Source of the DNA: Acanthochromis polyacanthus
Lineage: Eukaryota > Chordata > Actinopteri > Pomacentridae
Direction of reading: 5' to 3'
Assembly: GCF_021347895.1 (NCBI RefSeq)
Contig: NC_067123.1
Span: 36,381,571 to 36,445,570, forward strand
DNA: 64,000 nt
Under the pieces are notes generated by a model, which saw nothing but the letters and a program-made list of their open reading frames with translations, was not told the origin of the DNA and did not search any database. The translations under genes were made by a program, and so were the position numbers. Below, piece by piece: positions 43,362-56,121 of this stretch (position 1 is the stretch's first letter; each line of letters starts with the position of its first letter).

Positions 43362-43921
43362 AATAAATCCAGTGCTTTTACCAATGAACGCTCAAACAGG
43401 ACAAAATCAACCACAGAAGCATAAAGACACAAACTGAAGCTTCCTATCAGTCAACCAGAATGAGACTGAGTGCACACACGGGGAGTCAAACATTCCTACT
43501 TCTTGTCGTTTTTTAATATTTTCTACTGTTTTTTGGTTTTAATGCAGTGAGTGATAAAATGTAGCTGATTACAAAAAGAAATGTGTGAACTCTAAATCTA
43601 CATTAATAACAGTTCTCTTTGTGGTTTTTGTTACATCAAGAACCTTTTAACAAAATGGTGCTAAAGTCTTCAAGACACTCTCAAAGTATCCAGTAGAAAT
43701 GTCTGTTTTTATTGTGACATGTTTTGTCAAAGAATCCCACAACTCCAAAGTCAACCTTAAACCGTCAGTCGGTACTGTACATGTGTTAGTTTTCACTCCT
43801 GTGATTGCTGTCCGCATTTTTCTGAGAGGAACCTTTGTTTTCTGGCAGACACAGTTTTGTTCGTCAGCTTTATGTTGTAATAAAGTTTTGTAGAACAGAG
43901 CAAAGAATAAATCATTCTCTT
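43362..43921 (+). terminator. bcan: bcan 3' UTR with polyadenylation signals
   Basis: AATAAA at 43362-43367, 43879-43884 and 43916-43921. The last is followed by a T/GT-rich stretch (TGTTTTACCC, then GTGTGTGGCC), so the longest 3' UTR is about 640 bases. Confidence 0.65.
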
Positions 43922-44058
43922 GTTTTACCCTTAGCACTGTGTGTGGCCTTTATTTCTTGAGAGTTAGTGGGAAAAAATATAATCCACAGCACTCTGGAAG
44001 CATTTTTACTGTCTGTGTGTCACCAGAAAAATACTGGTTGGTTGCTTTTTCATGTACC

Positions 44059-44500
44059 AGTTGACATTTTTGCTGTTTTCAGGCCTAAAATCAACATAGC
44101 CACCTAAAACCAAACACCACATGGCATTTTTAAACAAAGATTCTTCTAAATATTATATACACAACTGAGTAAAATTGAAATTGAAAATTATTTATAAAGA
44201 TATTGTAGTAAACGTGTTGACATGCCATAAATCTACACTCGACTCACACACTACTTTATATTAAATAACTCAGAAAGCCTTGGAGTCTGGCCAAAATGGT
44301 TTGAAAATAACCAAAAAAGAAACAAAATGGTCATGTGATCTGGAATTAACACACTTCCTTGAGAGGCGTTTTTGTAATGGGAGACTTAGTTGAAAGTGAT
44401 TTCTCTGACACAGATACAATTTGTTTTTTTTCCATATAAAATTGGATATATTGCCAAAAAATAAATATCTGTCATGATTATCTCAAAATGAATTAGTAAA
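44059..44500 (-). mobile_element. Family B MITE, truncated
   Basis: Starts at 'GTTGACATTTTTGCTG' just inside the family terminus and runs to 'AATATCTGTCATGATTATC'; both termini are missing. A short CCAAAATGG-rich patch replaces the segment that is a minisatellite in the 13-kb copy. Confidence 0.7.
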
Positions 44501-44659
44501 GCTCTTATTTTGAAAAAAACACCACACAATCTACAACCTTGTGTCTGTAGCAGTAGTCAGACATACAGTGAACTAATTATTCAGCTTTGTTGTTTAAAGG
44601 CTTTTATTTCTTTATTTCTTGCTGCGTTGAACGATAATTATTGACACAGAGTGTGACAG

Positions 44660-44902
44660 TCACAGAAACCGGAAGTTGATCTTAAACAGCAGCCAGAACC
44701 AATGACGTATATATAGAGCTCTATCTATACGTCATTGGCCAGAACACCTTTCAGATCAGCTGACCAACCCTCGTTTGCGCCCGGATCCATTTAAAAGACC
44801 CGCAAATGCTGCGTCACGGTTTCGTCACTCGTTTGGAAACTACAGCCTAATAATACAAGATCTATGGAGAAAACTCGAGGGAAAAGATTAGAGACACAGA
44901 AA
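44660..44902 (+). promoter_or_regulatory. Candidate promoter and first exon
   Basis: ACCGGAAGTT (ETS-like) at 44668, a 40-bp near-perfect palindrome at 44699-44738 bearing a CCAATGACGTAT arm and its mirror ATACGTCATTGG, and two further CRE half-sites (TGCGTCAC at 44810; CGTCAC at 44823) sit in a less AT-rich patch. ATG at 44864 opens 13 codons (MEKTRGKRLETQK) that end at a strong donor, AAA|GTAAGT, at 44903. No downstream coding exon was identified, so the gene, if real, is unknown; joining in phase 0 to the possible exon at 63969 meets a stop after eight codons. Confidence 0.3.
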
Positions 44903-45185
44903 GTAAGTAGATTCATGTTTGTAGATATAAAACAACCGTGAAAATGTCTGCGTGTTGTGTGCGTAAAAGTTCACTGGCTGCTTTTAAAAGTGCTAAAATG
45001 TTGACAGTGGGTGCTGTTGTCGTGGACAGCTGGGTGCGCAGTACAAATAAACTGTTTCACTATTCAATCAGTTATATTTATCATATTCCTGGCTGGTACA
45101 GCATGGGCCATCAAAGGAAACGACTTGTTTTAGTTTCCAGCTGAATTTAGAAGTTATTTTCCAAAAACAAACCATCATCCTACTA

Positions 45186-45670
45186 AATCAGAAATCCAGT
45201 GTAGACATTGTTCATGTGGTAAATGACTATTCTAGTTGGAAATGTTTAATGGAATATCTCCATAGGGGTACAGAGGAACATTTCCAGCAACCATCACTTC
45301 TGTGTTCTAATGCTACATTGTGTTAGCTAATGGGTATGTTAGCACATGGATAAAAGTGGGAGTTTTCATGGAAAACATGAAATTGTCTGGATGACCTCAA
45401 ACTTTTGAACGGTAGTGTACGCCAACCGTAAAGCATTTAGAGCAACTTTAACTATTGTTGAGTAACTTTAGTATAACGCAACTTTACTAATGTAGAGCAA
45501 CTTTAGCTAATAATATCAACTTTAGCTAATGTAGAGCAACTTTAAATAATAAAGAGCAACTTTAATATAGAGCAGCTTTAAATAATAAAGAGCAGCTTCA
45601 ATTCATGCACGCTATTGTACAAAAGTTTAGGGTCCATTAGAAATGTCCTTATTTTTGAAAGAGAAGCAGT
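45186..45670. mobile_element. Tc1-like MITE (family C) with minisatellite
   Basis: Body from 'AAATCAGAAATCCAGTG' to 'CAAACTTTTGAACGGTAG' (45186-45415), then irregular AGAGCAACTTTA repeats (45440-45600), then another copy of the left terminus (GTACAAAAGTTTAGGGTCC). Related to 28160-28715. Confidence 0.65.
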
Positions 45671-47344
45671 TCATAGGATATAGTAGACAAGTCAGAGCAG
45701 TCAATTAAAAATAATCAAGAAAAATGATAATAAATTAAATGAATAATTAGCTGGATTAGCAATCATAACAAACAAAGGAACTAGGCAATTTTGAAAATGA
45801 ATGAATAAGATTGAGGGGTAAAGTTGGAAATTAAAAATAAAAAAATCTGAGAATTAAAAAATTAGAGAGATGACATCACACCAAAGAACCAGGCAGCTAA
45901 AAGTGAAATAAAGCAAGAGAGAACATCTAAAATAAACAGGACACAATACGAAAAGAACACTAAAACTAAAAGTAAACTTCATATCAAAGCAAGTCTGTAA
46001 AAGTGGGTTTTCAGAAGTGATTTAAAGAAATTACTGACTCTGTGCATATGTCTGATTTTGTGTGATGCAGTGGACTTCATATTCTATTAAGATGCTGTAA
46101 GTAATATTATTATATGGAGATGCTAATATTTACGTTACTGCCCAATGCAAGCTTGCATTTGGACACAGTAAAGTGCATCTTGTCTTGTCTTGTCAAGTTT
46201 ACATTCAGTTTTTTCTCATGATAGCAGCACACTCCCACTTGTTCAGCCACCAGATGGCATCAGTGTGCTGCGATTGGTTGAGTCTCTATTAAACTGATGG
46301 CAGAATGGGAACCCTAAAGTGTTTGATTTCACACCATGTCAGCGTGTGATCGCTGACATATTAATAGCAGAAAGGCTGAAAGAAAACACAGCTGCCACAA
46401 GAATTCGCCCTCAGTGAGATGCTGCAGACATTCAGTTTCTGGGGAAAATGTTTTTAGGATGAATATCTGTAGTTTGGATCCTTCTTTGACTTATATTTCT
46501 TACTGCTGGCTGCACGTGAAGGTGTATTAACAAGAAGATCTATTCCCACAGTCTCCATGTCAGATGGCTATGCATTATAATAGGTAGAATATAAAGCTTG
46601 TTATCAGTCTTAATCAGCTGTTTTTAATTCATAGCTGTAAAATCAATCTTTAAAAAAAGCTGGAAACTGTCAGTCAATACAAGTTCAAGTCTAAATTTGG
46701 CTATAATGATGCTTCAGCAAATGAATCCATCATTTTAGATGATCAGGAGAAAAAATAATCAACCATTTCTAAAATTATTTAATCTTTCGTTATTAGATTA
46801 TTTAAAAGAAAGCAAAAGCCACCTGTTTAATCTGTTCCTGTGGGGGGGTTTTGAGGTTGCAAACAAGCAAAATTAAGACGTGTTTAACGAGTCAACATAT
46901 TAACACTGGACTACTTCTGTATATTTAGAGCAGCAGAGGAAGAAAGGTGATTTTTATTTAAAAGCAAAAGCAGCAACAGCACTTAGTAGAAATTATTTGT
47001 TACAATTAAAAGTCCTGCTTTAAAAAAACAAAAGTATTCACAACAAAATCTACTTAAAAATGTCACAAAAGTAATCATTGTGCAGAACTGCCTGTTTGAG
47101 AATGTGATGGGTTTACAGCTGTTAATACAAGTTCTGTTAATGTTCCAGCTGGGAAGGATGAGGCTGCTGGGAGCCTTTACGTTTCCCCCAGGGATCAATA
47201 ACATTAACAATAATAATTTATTTGCAAATTCAATCTAATAATACAGAATAGGACCAAAGTGAGTAAAAAGTGCAATAATTACTTCTGAACTGTAGTGAGA
47301 TGGAAGTTTGAAGTGTCGCACTGGTTTAGTTCAGCGCTGGAATC
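45671..47344. other. Intergenic DNA, nothing recognised
   Basis: AT-rich; the first 350 bases resemble the interspersed repeat remnant of 33665 (GACAAGTCAGAGCAGT occurs in both). CCACCAGATGGCAT at 46247-46260 matches 13 of 14 positions of the CTCF core. No gene seen. Confidence 0.4.
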
Positions 47345-48030
47345 AGTTAATGAGATATATCTAGCATTTTTATTAAAAGTAAAAAAATATAAAAAGCTTT
47401 TGTTCAATCTGATCACGTCTTTACAAATTCCATCATTATTTATTATGAAAAGAGTCACTTATTAATAAAAAATGACTGGAAATCTTGAAAATGCCAACTA
47501 AATAACTGTCCCAATTTAATTACAACCACCTTCTAATTAGCTAAACAATAATAAAATGAGCTTATTCAGAAATAGTTCTGATTGTGTTCTTTTCATTCAG
47601 TTGAGATACTCATGACAGATATTTCTATTTTGGCAATATATCAAATTTTAGATTAAAAATAACAAAATGTATCTGTGTCCAAGAAGTTTCCCATCACAAA
47701 AACACCTCTCAAGGAAGTGTGTTAATTCCAGATCACATGACCTGCTCCACATGATGTCATTTCCTCCTGAAGAAGAGACTGGCCAGACTCCAAGGCTTTC
47801 TGAGTTATTTAATATAAAGTAGTGTGGATTTATGGCATGTCAGCAGGTTTACTACAATATCTTTAGAAATAACTTTCAATTTTACTCAATTGTTTATATA
47901 ATATTTAGAAGAATCTTTGTGTAAAAATGCCATGTGGTGTTTGGTTATAGGCGGCCATGTTGGTTTTAGGCCTGAAAACAGCAAAAATGTCAACTATGAT
48001 ACAAAAAGTCCCACAATTATATATTGATCC
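47345..48030 (+). mobile_element. Family B MITE
   Basis: Carries all internal blocks in the order seen in the full-length copy and ends TATATTGATCC at 48030, one base from the family terminus. The left terminus is degenerate. Confidence 0.7.
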
Positions 48031-51000
48031 AAATAGTAAGTCTAGGATCAGCATTAAACAAGCAAAAAGCTTCAGATTTGAGCATTTTCATTGTTAATAT
48101 TTAGTATTTGACTGGAGTTTGTACAGTTTCCTATGAAGGTGAGTTGCTGCTGCCCCTGAGCAAGGCATTCACCTCAGAGCAGCTCCACATTAGTGCTGCT
48201 CACTGGCTAAACATACAGGTTTATAGCTGCTCCAGGCAGCTCCCTGCTGTGCCACATACCAGCACCACCCTCCCTCCTTATGTTATAGCAGATCCATATT
48301 ATTAGAAGGATGAATTCATATCGCTGGGTGGATGTTCAGGCGGGTTTGCTCCGCGGTTCTCAGGCCTTAAATGGGCTCAACCGGCTCGGCCTGAATGCAG
48401 GAGGTCAATGTCCGTCCTCTTTGTCAAGGAGCCGATAACACAGCCCCAGATAGGAGCGTATTGTGACCTATGACCTCGGGGTCGGGGGGTCGGAGCAGAG
48501 CGAGCAGAGGCCAGGCTTTAGGGACTCCTCGGTGAGTTCCTCTTTCTTCCGCTGGACGCGTGGCTCGCTAATTGAGGGCCCACCTCCTCAAACACCAAGT
48601 GTGGGGTGCTTGACACCCAGGAATGCCTGCTGGGGGAAAACTGCAGGGAGAAGAGCGACTTGTAGGGAGTGAAAAGGGGTGAGGAGTAATTACTGGAGCT
48701 CTGTTGTTCAGCTGTTTTTACACAGGAAAACTTTATGGGCTATTTTTAGGATTTGTAGAGTTCTGTGCAAGTCTGTAAAATCTAAGTTTTGTCTAAAAGA
48801 AGAGCTGGAGATTATCATTATCTCTCTACTATTCATTTAAAAGAATGATTGAATCCATTTAGTGTAAAAACTAAAACAAACAGCAACAAAAAAGTCAAAT
48901 AAAACACAGAATTATGTCTTCAAGCTGCACTTCTTGATCAACCATTTCATTTCTGTCGTGCATTTTGGTTATGAAGTTAGCTCTACACGTACAAGGTAGT
49001 CTATGATATCTGTATTTTTATCTTAATATCACATTTCATTCTACTTTTGTCTTGTCTTGTTTCTTACTTTGCTTTTTTTTGAGCTTCTGCAGCGTATAAA
49101 TGATCTTACAATGATTTAAAGCTTTGAAAATCTGCACATTTGAGAAGCTAAACTCAGCAAACCGTGTCTTTTTTTCTTCATAGAATGATTTCTGGCCATT
49201 GACTAATCAGAATTCTCCTCTGTTTCGCCCTAATCAATACCAAATAAACATTAATTCAGCTAATCTTTTTGCTCTGATGTACTTACACAAATACACATTA
49301 GCAAAATAGTCCACTTTATTCTCCAGATTTACTCTTTGGGAGCATTTTTTTCAGATTGTGCAGTTTAGAATCGAGGTGCGATAACGTTGCTGCCGGAAGA
49401 TGATTCACGCTGAAACATATCGGTAATAATTAGACGATCAGTTCAATACTTCAAATTGTGTTCGTCCGCGTAATGAAAAGCCAAAGGGGTGAGGAGAAGT
49501 TGAAAAGGCGTGCCAAGCTGGCTGGGAACCTCGGCAGCGAGCTTTACCCACAACCCTTCACCCCACCGTCACCGCTGCTGGGATACAAACAACCTTTGTG
49601 GCTTCGCTCACTCCTGAATTCCAATTTGGACAAATGATTTTGGTCTCCTTTCGTCCTCTTTTCTTAATAATGCAAGATGTAGGAGAGGAAGTAGCAGAAA
49701 CACAGAGGAGGATGCGTTTTCTGTCGGTCTTCCTGAATGTAATTTGACTGTTAGAAATCATCTCCACAGTTTTCTTACAGACTTTATTCTTTTCATGTTT
49801 TCCAGAGATCCAATCTGGATGTTATATATTTCAAAATGTCTCTCATAAAACAGCAAAATGGCAAAATCCTGCTTTTGTTCAGAACATGACTTTGGTTTTG
49901 CAAGTTTTTATGTGAGTTCTGATGAAATAGTGAATGTGATTTTTTTTTCTACGAATCCTGATTAATTTCATGTTTAATCAGGATCTGCTCATTAGACAGT
50001 AACCAGCATACTTTGAGAAAACACTCAGTTCTGTTTTAAATCAGAGCTGCAATGATTAACTTTAAATATAATAGTAAGATGCAACTGTTTCAATAGTTGA
50101 ATAATTAGTTTGTCTAAAAAAAGAAATTCCAGCTTCTTAAGTGTGAATATTTCTGCTTTCTTTCCTCCGTTATGACATTAAACTGAATATCTTTGGGTTT
50201 TGCTCATTTTTCACCATTGAAGGCCAAAAAACTAAAATTTGCAAAAACAATCAACAGATTATTCAGATTAATTACTTAAAACAATCAGTGGCTGCAACAC
50301 TACTTTAAATGCACCATTCAGGATGAAATTATCTCCAGAAATTCAGCATTATATCACCTGAAACAAGATTAAGACTAAGTTCATGTGTTTCTCCATAAAA
50401 AGTAACATTTAGAACAGAAAAGGAGGAAAGTCTTTGCTGCATTTTCTTTTGTTCTAATGAAATGTTAGTAAAACAGACATTTTTTTTAATACAATCTTTA
50501 CTGTAAATCTAATATTTATTGTCTTGTTCTGTCAGAATGAACTAGCACAACCCAGCCCAGTTCTCAACAATATTCATAGTTAATTTGCAAAGATTAAATT
50601 TCATTCCAGTCAGACAGTACAAGCATTAAATCTGTAGTTATTTACTTGTGATGACACTCCAGTTCCTTTCTCAGAAGCAGCTTCATACAGTCAGTAGTGA
50701 TGCGAGCTGAGCATCTTCTGTGAAAGTGAGCGTGTGGTGAAGCTGCAGCAGCTGGAAGCAGCTGTATTGCCTTCTCAGCACGATGCAAAGTGAGATCCGC
50801 CCGCAGTCGGGCAGCTTTCACATCAGCTCCACTGATATAATGGCTTCTTAAATCCGAGCCAATTAGAGCCACAGGGCACGGGGAGTGACTGTTTTCACAC
50901 TGCACCAATTTGCGCTGGGGGTGGGAGGACTGATTGACAGGCAGCCGTGTGAAAACACTCCGACAAATCGGTTAGAACCCGCCGAGGTGCAATATGGAGG

Positions 51001-52479
51001 CTGCATGGGAGGCAATCTATGTGGGTGTAACGTTCTTTGGAGGTTCTCTGGGATCATTCAGTCTCATGTGATGGAAGTGACGTGGATGTACACTTGGTTT
51101 GTTGGGAGATTAGCTGCTGCATTGATGGTTTCTTGGTATAAACTTGAACTGCTTGTGTGATACTGTTCATTTATTAAAATTCTGTCCTTTCTAGTGTCTT
51201 TTGAGCTTGTATCTCCTCAAAAACTAAACCCTCATCGTGGTTTGGATGAGCTGTTTTTGGATCACGTCGTATTAACATGTTTGATAAATGGTGTGATAAT
51301 TAAAGATAAAGATAGATTTTGATTATTTCTCTCCCTCAACACTTGACCACTTTATTTTGTGTATAGTATTTTTAATCTTTTTATTTTTTTATAGTATTTT
51401 TTTATCTGTTTTTATTCTTATTTGCACTGCTGCTAATTGTTGTGTTCTTCCAGACACATTTCATTGTACTTCTGCACAATGACACTAAAGTCTCTTTATT
51501 TTTATTTCACGAGCTCTCAGGATTTTTTTTTTTTTACCGAGAGTTTCTTATCTTTACTTGTGTAGCTATCATTAGGCAAACTCTTAAATGCTTGCAGACA
51601 GATTTTGATTACTTGGATACCAGTTTGCCATGAAGTCCAAACCCACACTTTCTGTATTTTTGGATTAGAGTGTAAAAATAAACTCACAGTTTTAATTTCT
51701 TTTAAGTCTGCAAATACACACATAATACCTTCAACCATTTCCATGTTAAAATCTGTAAATAATTAGAGTAAAATCAGCCTTGTGTTGAGGAACGTGCAGT
51801 CATTTGGGTCGTGTTTTGTGCCTTTGACTTGTTGCAGTGCTGCAGGGCTCCAGCTGGGGGCGCTCTGAGCTGAGGCTGCACCTCCGCAATGACTGCATGG
51901 GAATCACTTGTTCTCATTATTCAGCCTGTGTCCGTTCATGTGATTGAGCAATGTGGGAAAATGTTGTTGGGGAGAGGGGATAGTTAATGATGATGCATGT
52001 TTCTGTGTTTTCTCACACTGAACACTCGTTCCTCTATAAGGTGTTTTTTTAAATAAGTGTGTTAAACTCAACCTTTAGTCTTCTTGCAAAAACAAAATGT
52101 TCATTTATGTGATGTTATAGTGAAACATGAATGTTTTGATTGTAGTATTTTGAGGATAATTTTGCATTTACTATGTAGAGGAAAGGGATAATAGAATGAG
52201 ATGTGCAGCAAAGATTCATCAAACTTGGGCTGTTCTGATCACATCTTAAATCCCCAGAGACCCGACGACACCTTGCAAGACTCTGGTCTTATGTTTTATA
52301 ACTTGAGTCTTCAAAAAAAATCAGGGAAACACATTAAAACAGCTTTTAAAAAGCTCACAAGTTGCAAATTTCAGTTGATTTTGTTGCTTTTCAGATCAAA
52401 CTACAAGAAAATTCTGGGTTTGTGTCATAAATATTCTAAAAAATACGTAATATGCATATGAGGACTCGATTGCTGGTGT
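48031..52479. other. Intergenic DNA with less AT-rich patches
   Basis: No gene recognised. Patches of higher GC and non-repetitive look lie at 48320-48670, 49430-49640 and 50690-51070 and could be conserved non-coding elements, but this cannot be judged from one sequence. CCAGCTGGGGGCGC at 51850-51863 matches 13 of 14 positions of the CTCF core. Confidence 0.35.
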
Positions 52480-53700
52480 TTTGCAAGTGCTGGAAGGTGT
52501 TTGTGCAATATAAAAATACTGGTTTATGAAATAATCTTGAAATATTCTGTGCAAAATTGAATCAAAATATCCAAAATCATGCTTCATGTCATAGCACATA
52601 GACTGAGTCAACTGTATTTTGACTGTTTAACACAATTAAATGATCGTCAGTGATATTTTAGTGTATTTTTCATAATGATACGTTCATTTTTCGGCTGCAT
52701 TTTACTATTTTTTTCAGGTTGAAGTGCTGGTATATGGAAAAAAATCTTGAAATATTATGTGCAAAATTGATGCAAAATATCAGAACTCATGCTTCATACC
52801 ACAGAATGTAGAACCAGTCATCTGTGTTTTTACTCTTTAGCAGAATTAAATGATGGTGACTGATATCTTTAATGTTTATTATTGTTATTAAGTTGCATTT
52901 TATTGTTTTGTCAGGTTGAAATGAAGCCAAATGTAACTATTTTATTAACTGCAGGGTAGTATTTTAAGTTATGTTGATATTAAAGCTCTTTATTGTGTTC
53001 AAAATTGAAAGAAAATCTCAAAAGTCATGCGTCATGTCATAGAATATAGAATGAGTGATCTGTATTTTGACTGTTTCACACAATTAAATCATCATCAGTG
53101 ATATCTTTAGTGTATTTTTCCACTAATCTGTTCATTTTTGAGCTACATTTTATGATTGTTATCATTTTAATGTGAAGCAAAATGTAATTATTTTATCTAC
53201 TGTTGGGTGGTTTCATGTATAGCAGTATTTTCTAAGATTTTATAAAGTTATATTGATAATAAGCCTCCGAATTACGTGCAAAATTGAAAGAAAATCTCAA
53301 AAGTCACGCCGCATGTCACAGACTACAGAATGAGCCATCTGATCTTTTGACTGTTTAACACAATTAAATCATCATCAATGATATTTTTAGTGTCTTTTTC
53401 ATGCTGATATGTTAATTTTTAAGCTGCATTTTACTGTTTCGTCAGGTTAAAGTACTGGTGTATGAAAAAATCTTGAAATATTATGTGCAAAATTGAAAGC
53501 AAAATATGAAAAGTCATGCTTCACGTCGTAGAATATAGAATGAGTCATCTGTATTTTGACTGTTTAACAGAATTAAATCCTCATCAGTGGTGTTTTAGTG
53601 TATTTTTTGAGCTGATGTGTTCATTTTTAAGTTTTATCAGGTTGAAGTGGAGCCAAATTTAACAATTTCACCTGCTGTTGGTAGGTTTAATGTATAACAA
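52480..53700 (+). repeat. Diverged tandem array, five ~210-280 bp units
   Basis: The anchor 'TGTGCAAAATTGA' or close variants recurs near 52550, 52760, 53000, 53280 and 53485. Each time it is followed by 'AAAAGTCATGCTTCATGTC'-like and 'GTATTTTGACTGTTTAACAC'-like blocks and 'CAGTGATATTTTAGTG'. Unit length alternates because some units carry an extra 'CCAAATGTAACTATTTTAT' segment. A stray related piece lies near 59700-59755. No coding potential. Confidence 0.75.
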
Positions 53701-54909
53701 TATTTTAAAAAGGGGTTTAAACATATGTTGACATTTTTTTTTTCCAGCCTAATTTTCGCTTACTTATTTTATTTCAGTAATGTATCCTGCTCACATCTTA
53801 TTGCTTTCTACTTTTAGACACTGTGTTTTTTCATGTTATGTCATTTGTTTCTTTTCTGAGCGCTATCACACAAGAATTTTCTTCTAGAGTAGAAAAAAAG
53901 TTTTGTCTTATCGTAAAATTCAGATGAATGGAGTAAAAATGCAGTATTCTTCTCTGACAACTATATATTCTGAGAAAAAGCTATAATAGTTGTTGATTTA
54001 CTTTCCCCCACTGCAGTAAAAATGATTTATTACAAAAACACTCAGAAATCATGACCCAAAGTTTCCCTCCGTGGCTTCTTATGACATTTTGAAAGCAGCT
54101 GCTCCATCATGCTTTTGTTTCCTGCCTCATTCGTGTTTGCTCTCGTCCATATTTTCTTGTCATTTTGAAGGACGTCTCTGATTTTAAACATCCACCGGTT
54201 GGAGCAGACGTGTCCGTCAAACGTGCGATTGTGACGCGTTTAAATAAACAGTGTCCTGACAACGTTCTAATCACCACGGTGTTTTTCTTGTGCTGCTCCG
54301 GGGGCATTAACATGTGAAAGGCCTCAGTTCCTGTGAACTTATTTGACCTCTGACCTCTCCTCTATGCGTTGCAGACAACAAATAGCTGCAGCTGGGATGG
54401 AGGACTCCCGCTCGGTTCTCACCCACAGACTCCTGTCCAGACTGACTGGGACATGTCTGCTCACAAGGAACCCTGAGTGAGTAAGAATAAGTGATTATTA
54501 TAAGTGGTTCTGACTTGTTTTGGCCATTAATGACTTATTGAGGCGCATTCTTTGTGCCGTCTATACACTTAACATAGTTTAAATGTATTGGAGGCCACAC
54601 TGGGCTGAAGAGACGCACACAGACACAGTGGAGAGGGAGATTTAAACACTGGAGGACGAATATTTACTGGATTTAATATCAGTCGATGTGAGGTTTGATG
54701 TCAAGCAGCAGGTAGAGCTGAAGTCATCAATAATTGTAGTGATTATTCCACAGATTAAGGAGGTAATCTCACTGGTAATACATCTGTTTAATTAAAGAGC
54801 AATACTAAACACAAAAAAAATATTGCTTTTTTTGTTGTTGAAATTGTGTACCCTCATAGTTCAATGGAATCCTGTTCAGACAAGATATCCAACCCGTGAT
54901 AAACTAGCA
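53701..54909. other. Intergenic DNA with one candidate exon
   Basis: At 54375-54473 a segment is bounded by acceptor CGTTGCAG and donor CCTGA|GTGAGT and contains ATG at 54397 with 26 open codons. The product is not recognised and the call is weak. Nothing else seen. Confidence 0.2.
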
Positions 54910-54992
54910 TACACCCCCTGTCAAAAGTTTTGAGACGGGTTCTAATTTATTTGAATGAGAAAGTGTCTCAAAACTTTTGACAGGGGGGTGTA
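54910..54992. mobile_element. 83-bp foldback MITE (Tc1/mariner-like ends)
   Basis: TACACCCCCTGTCAAAAG continuing to TTTTGAGAC, then about 25 bases, then GTCTCAAAACTTTTGACAGG and GGGGTGTA: arms of 27-28 bp that differ only by one C. Begins and ends with TA, the mariner target dinucleotide. Confidence 0.8.
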
Positions 54993-55544
54993 TACTGACA
55001 GAATGACAGAAACAAGTAACTGAAATGTCCTCAGAGGGTGTCTAAAAAAGTTTTTTTTTGAGTAAGCTAATTCATTTTTACAGCAGACACACTGTTTTAT
55101 TTCTTCAGTATCTCTTTCTATTCTCGTTCTTCCTTTTCACTCCTCCTTATTTTCTTTTACTTTCCTTCCAAATATAGCAAACTTGTATACAGTTATGATG
55201 ACATGTGGATGCTAAGAGCTTCTATAGATTATATTTTACTATAAATAAAAAATGAAACTGAAGCGTGTAGGAGATCCATCTGAGCAGAACATGTCATATC
55301 AGCTTGTTGGGGATGACGGTGATCTTGGGAAACTCTTCTAGATGTTTCATTCAACAGCTCATATTCAGGTTTTTTTTACGTATTATTTTGTTGGCATTTT
55401 GCCTGTAGGAGCAGTACAGAGAGACTGGAAATGTGGGGAAAGAGAGCAGAGATTTGATAAGCAGTAAAAAGTCCCTTTTGACAATTTACACTGATCCACA
55501 GAAGTATAGATATGACAAAGTTTGAAATATAAAATGAGGATAGG

Positions 55545-56121
55545 CTTGTAGCACGGGATCGCGTACAGATTCTGGCCACTATAGGGTTTAAAATGAAGCC
55601 AAGGGATGGCTTACCAATGATACAGGCCAGCTGTTTATGGTATTTTACTAGTAGGGGTAGCTAGTTAGATTTAGTCAATAAATAGTCAACTATTTCTTCT
55701 AATATATCTGATACCAGGTCCATTAATGATACACAGACATAGTACGTCACGCTCTGTAGCTTTCCAGATGTCACAGAACCAGCTTGGAATCATGTCATGA
55801 GTTAGTGTGTTCTATTGATTGGTACTCACGAAAAGGTATTGTCTTCAGCACTACAAGTAGTAACTTTAGTTTCAACAAATGCCTCTTATGTCTCAGTCCC
55901 AATACGTCACATTTTTGTGTACGTCACATTTTTGTGTACGTCACATTTTTTTGTTTTGCATATTGGACCTGATTTAGAAACATGCCATATAAGCTCTGAA
56001 ACTTCACTGGATAATACCCCAGACAGCACCCTTTAAAATGGTATATAACATTAAATTTTTCAAGGTGCTTCATTTTTCACCCTATGGTGGCCAGAATCTG
56101 TACGCGTTCCCATGCTACAAG
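55545..56121. mobile_element. TIR element with ~55-bp inverted ends and CRE-like tandem repeat
   Basis: Left end begins CTTGTAGCACGGGATCGCG and continues with ACAGATTCTGGCCACTATAG; the right end is its inverse (CTATGGTGGCCAGAATCTGT ... CATGCTACAAG). The inverted match extends about 55 bp at roughly 90% by eye. Inside, TACGTCACATTTTTGTG is repeated at an exact 17-bp period (55903, 55920, 55937). No transposase. Superfamily not recognised. Confidence 0.75.
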
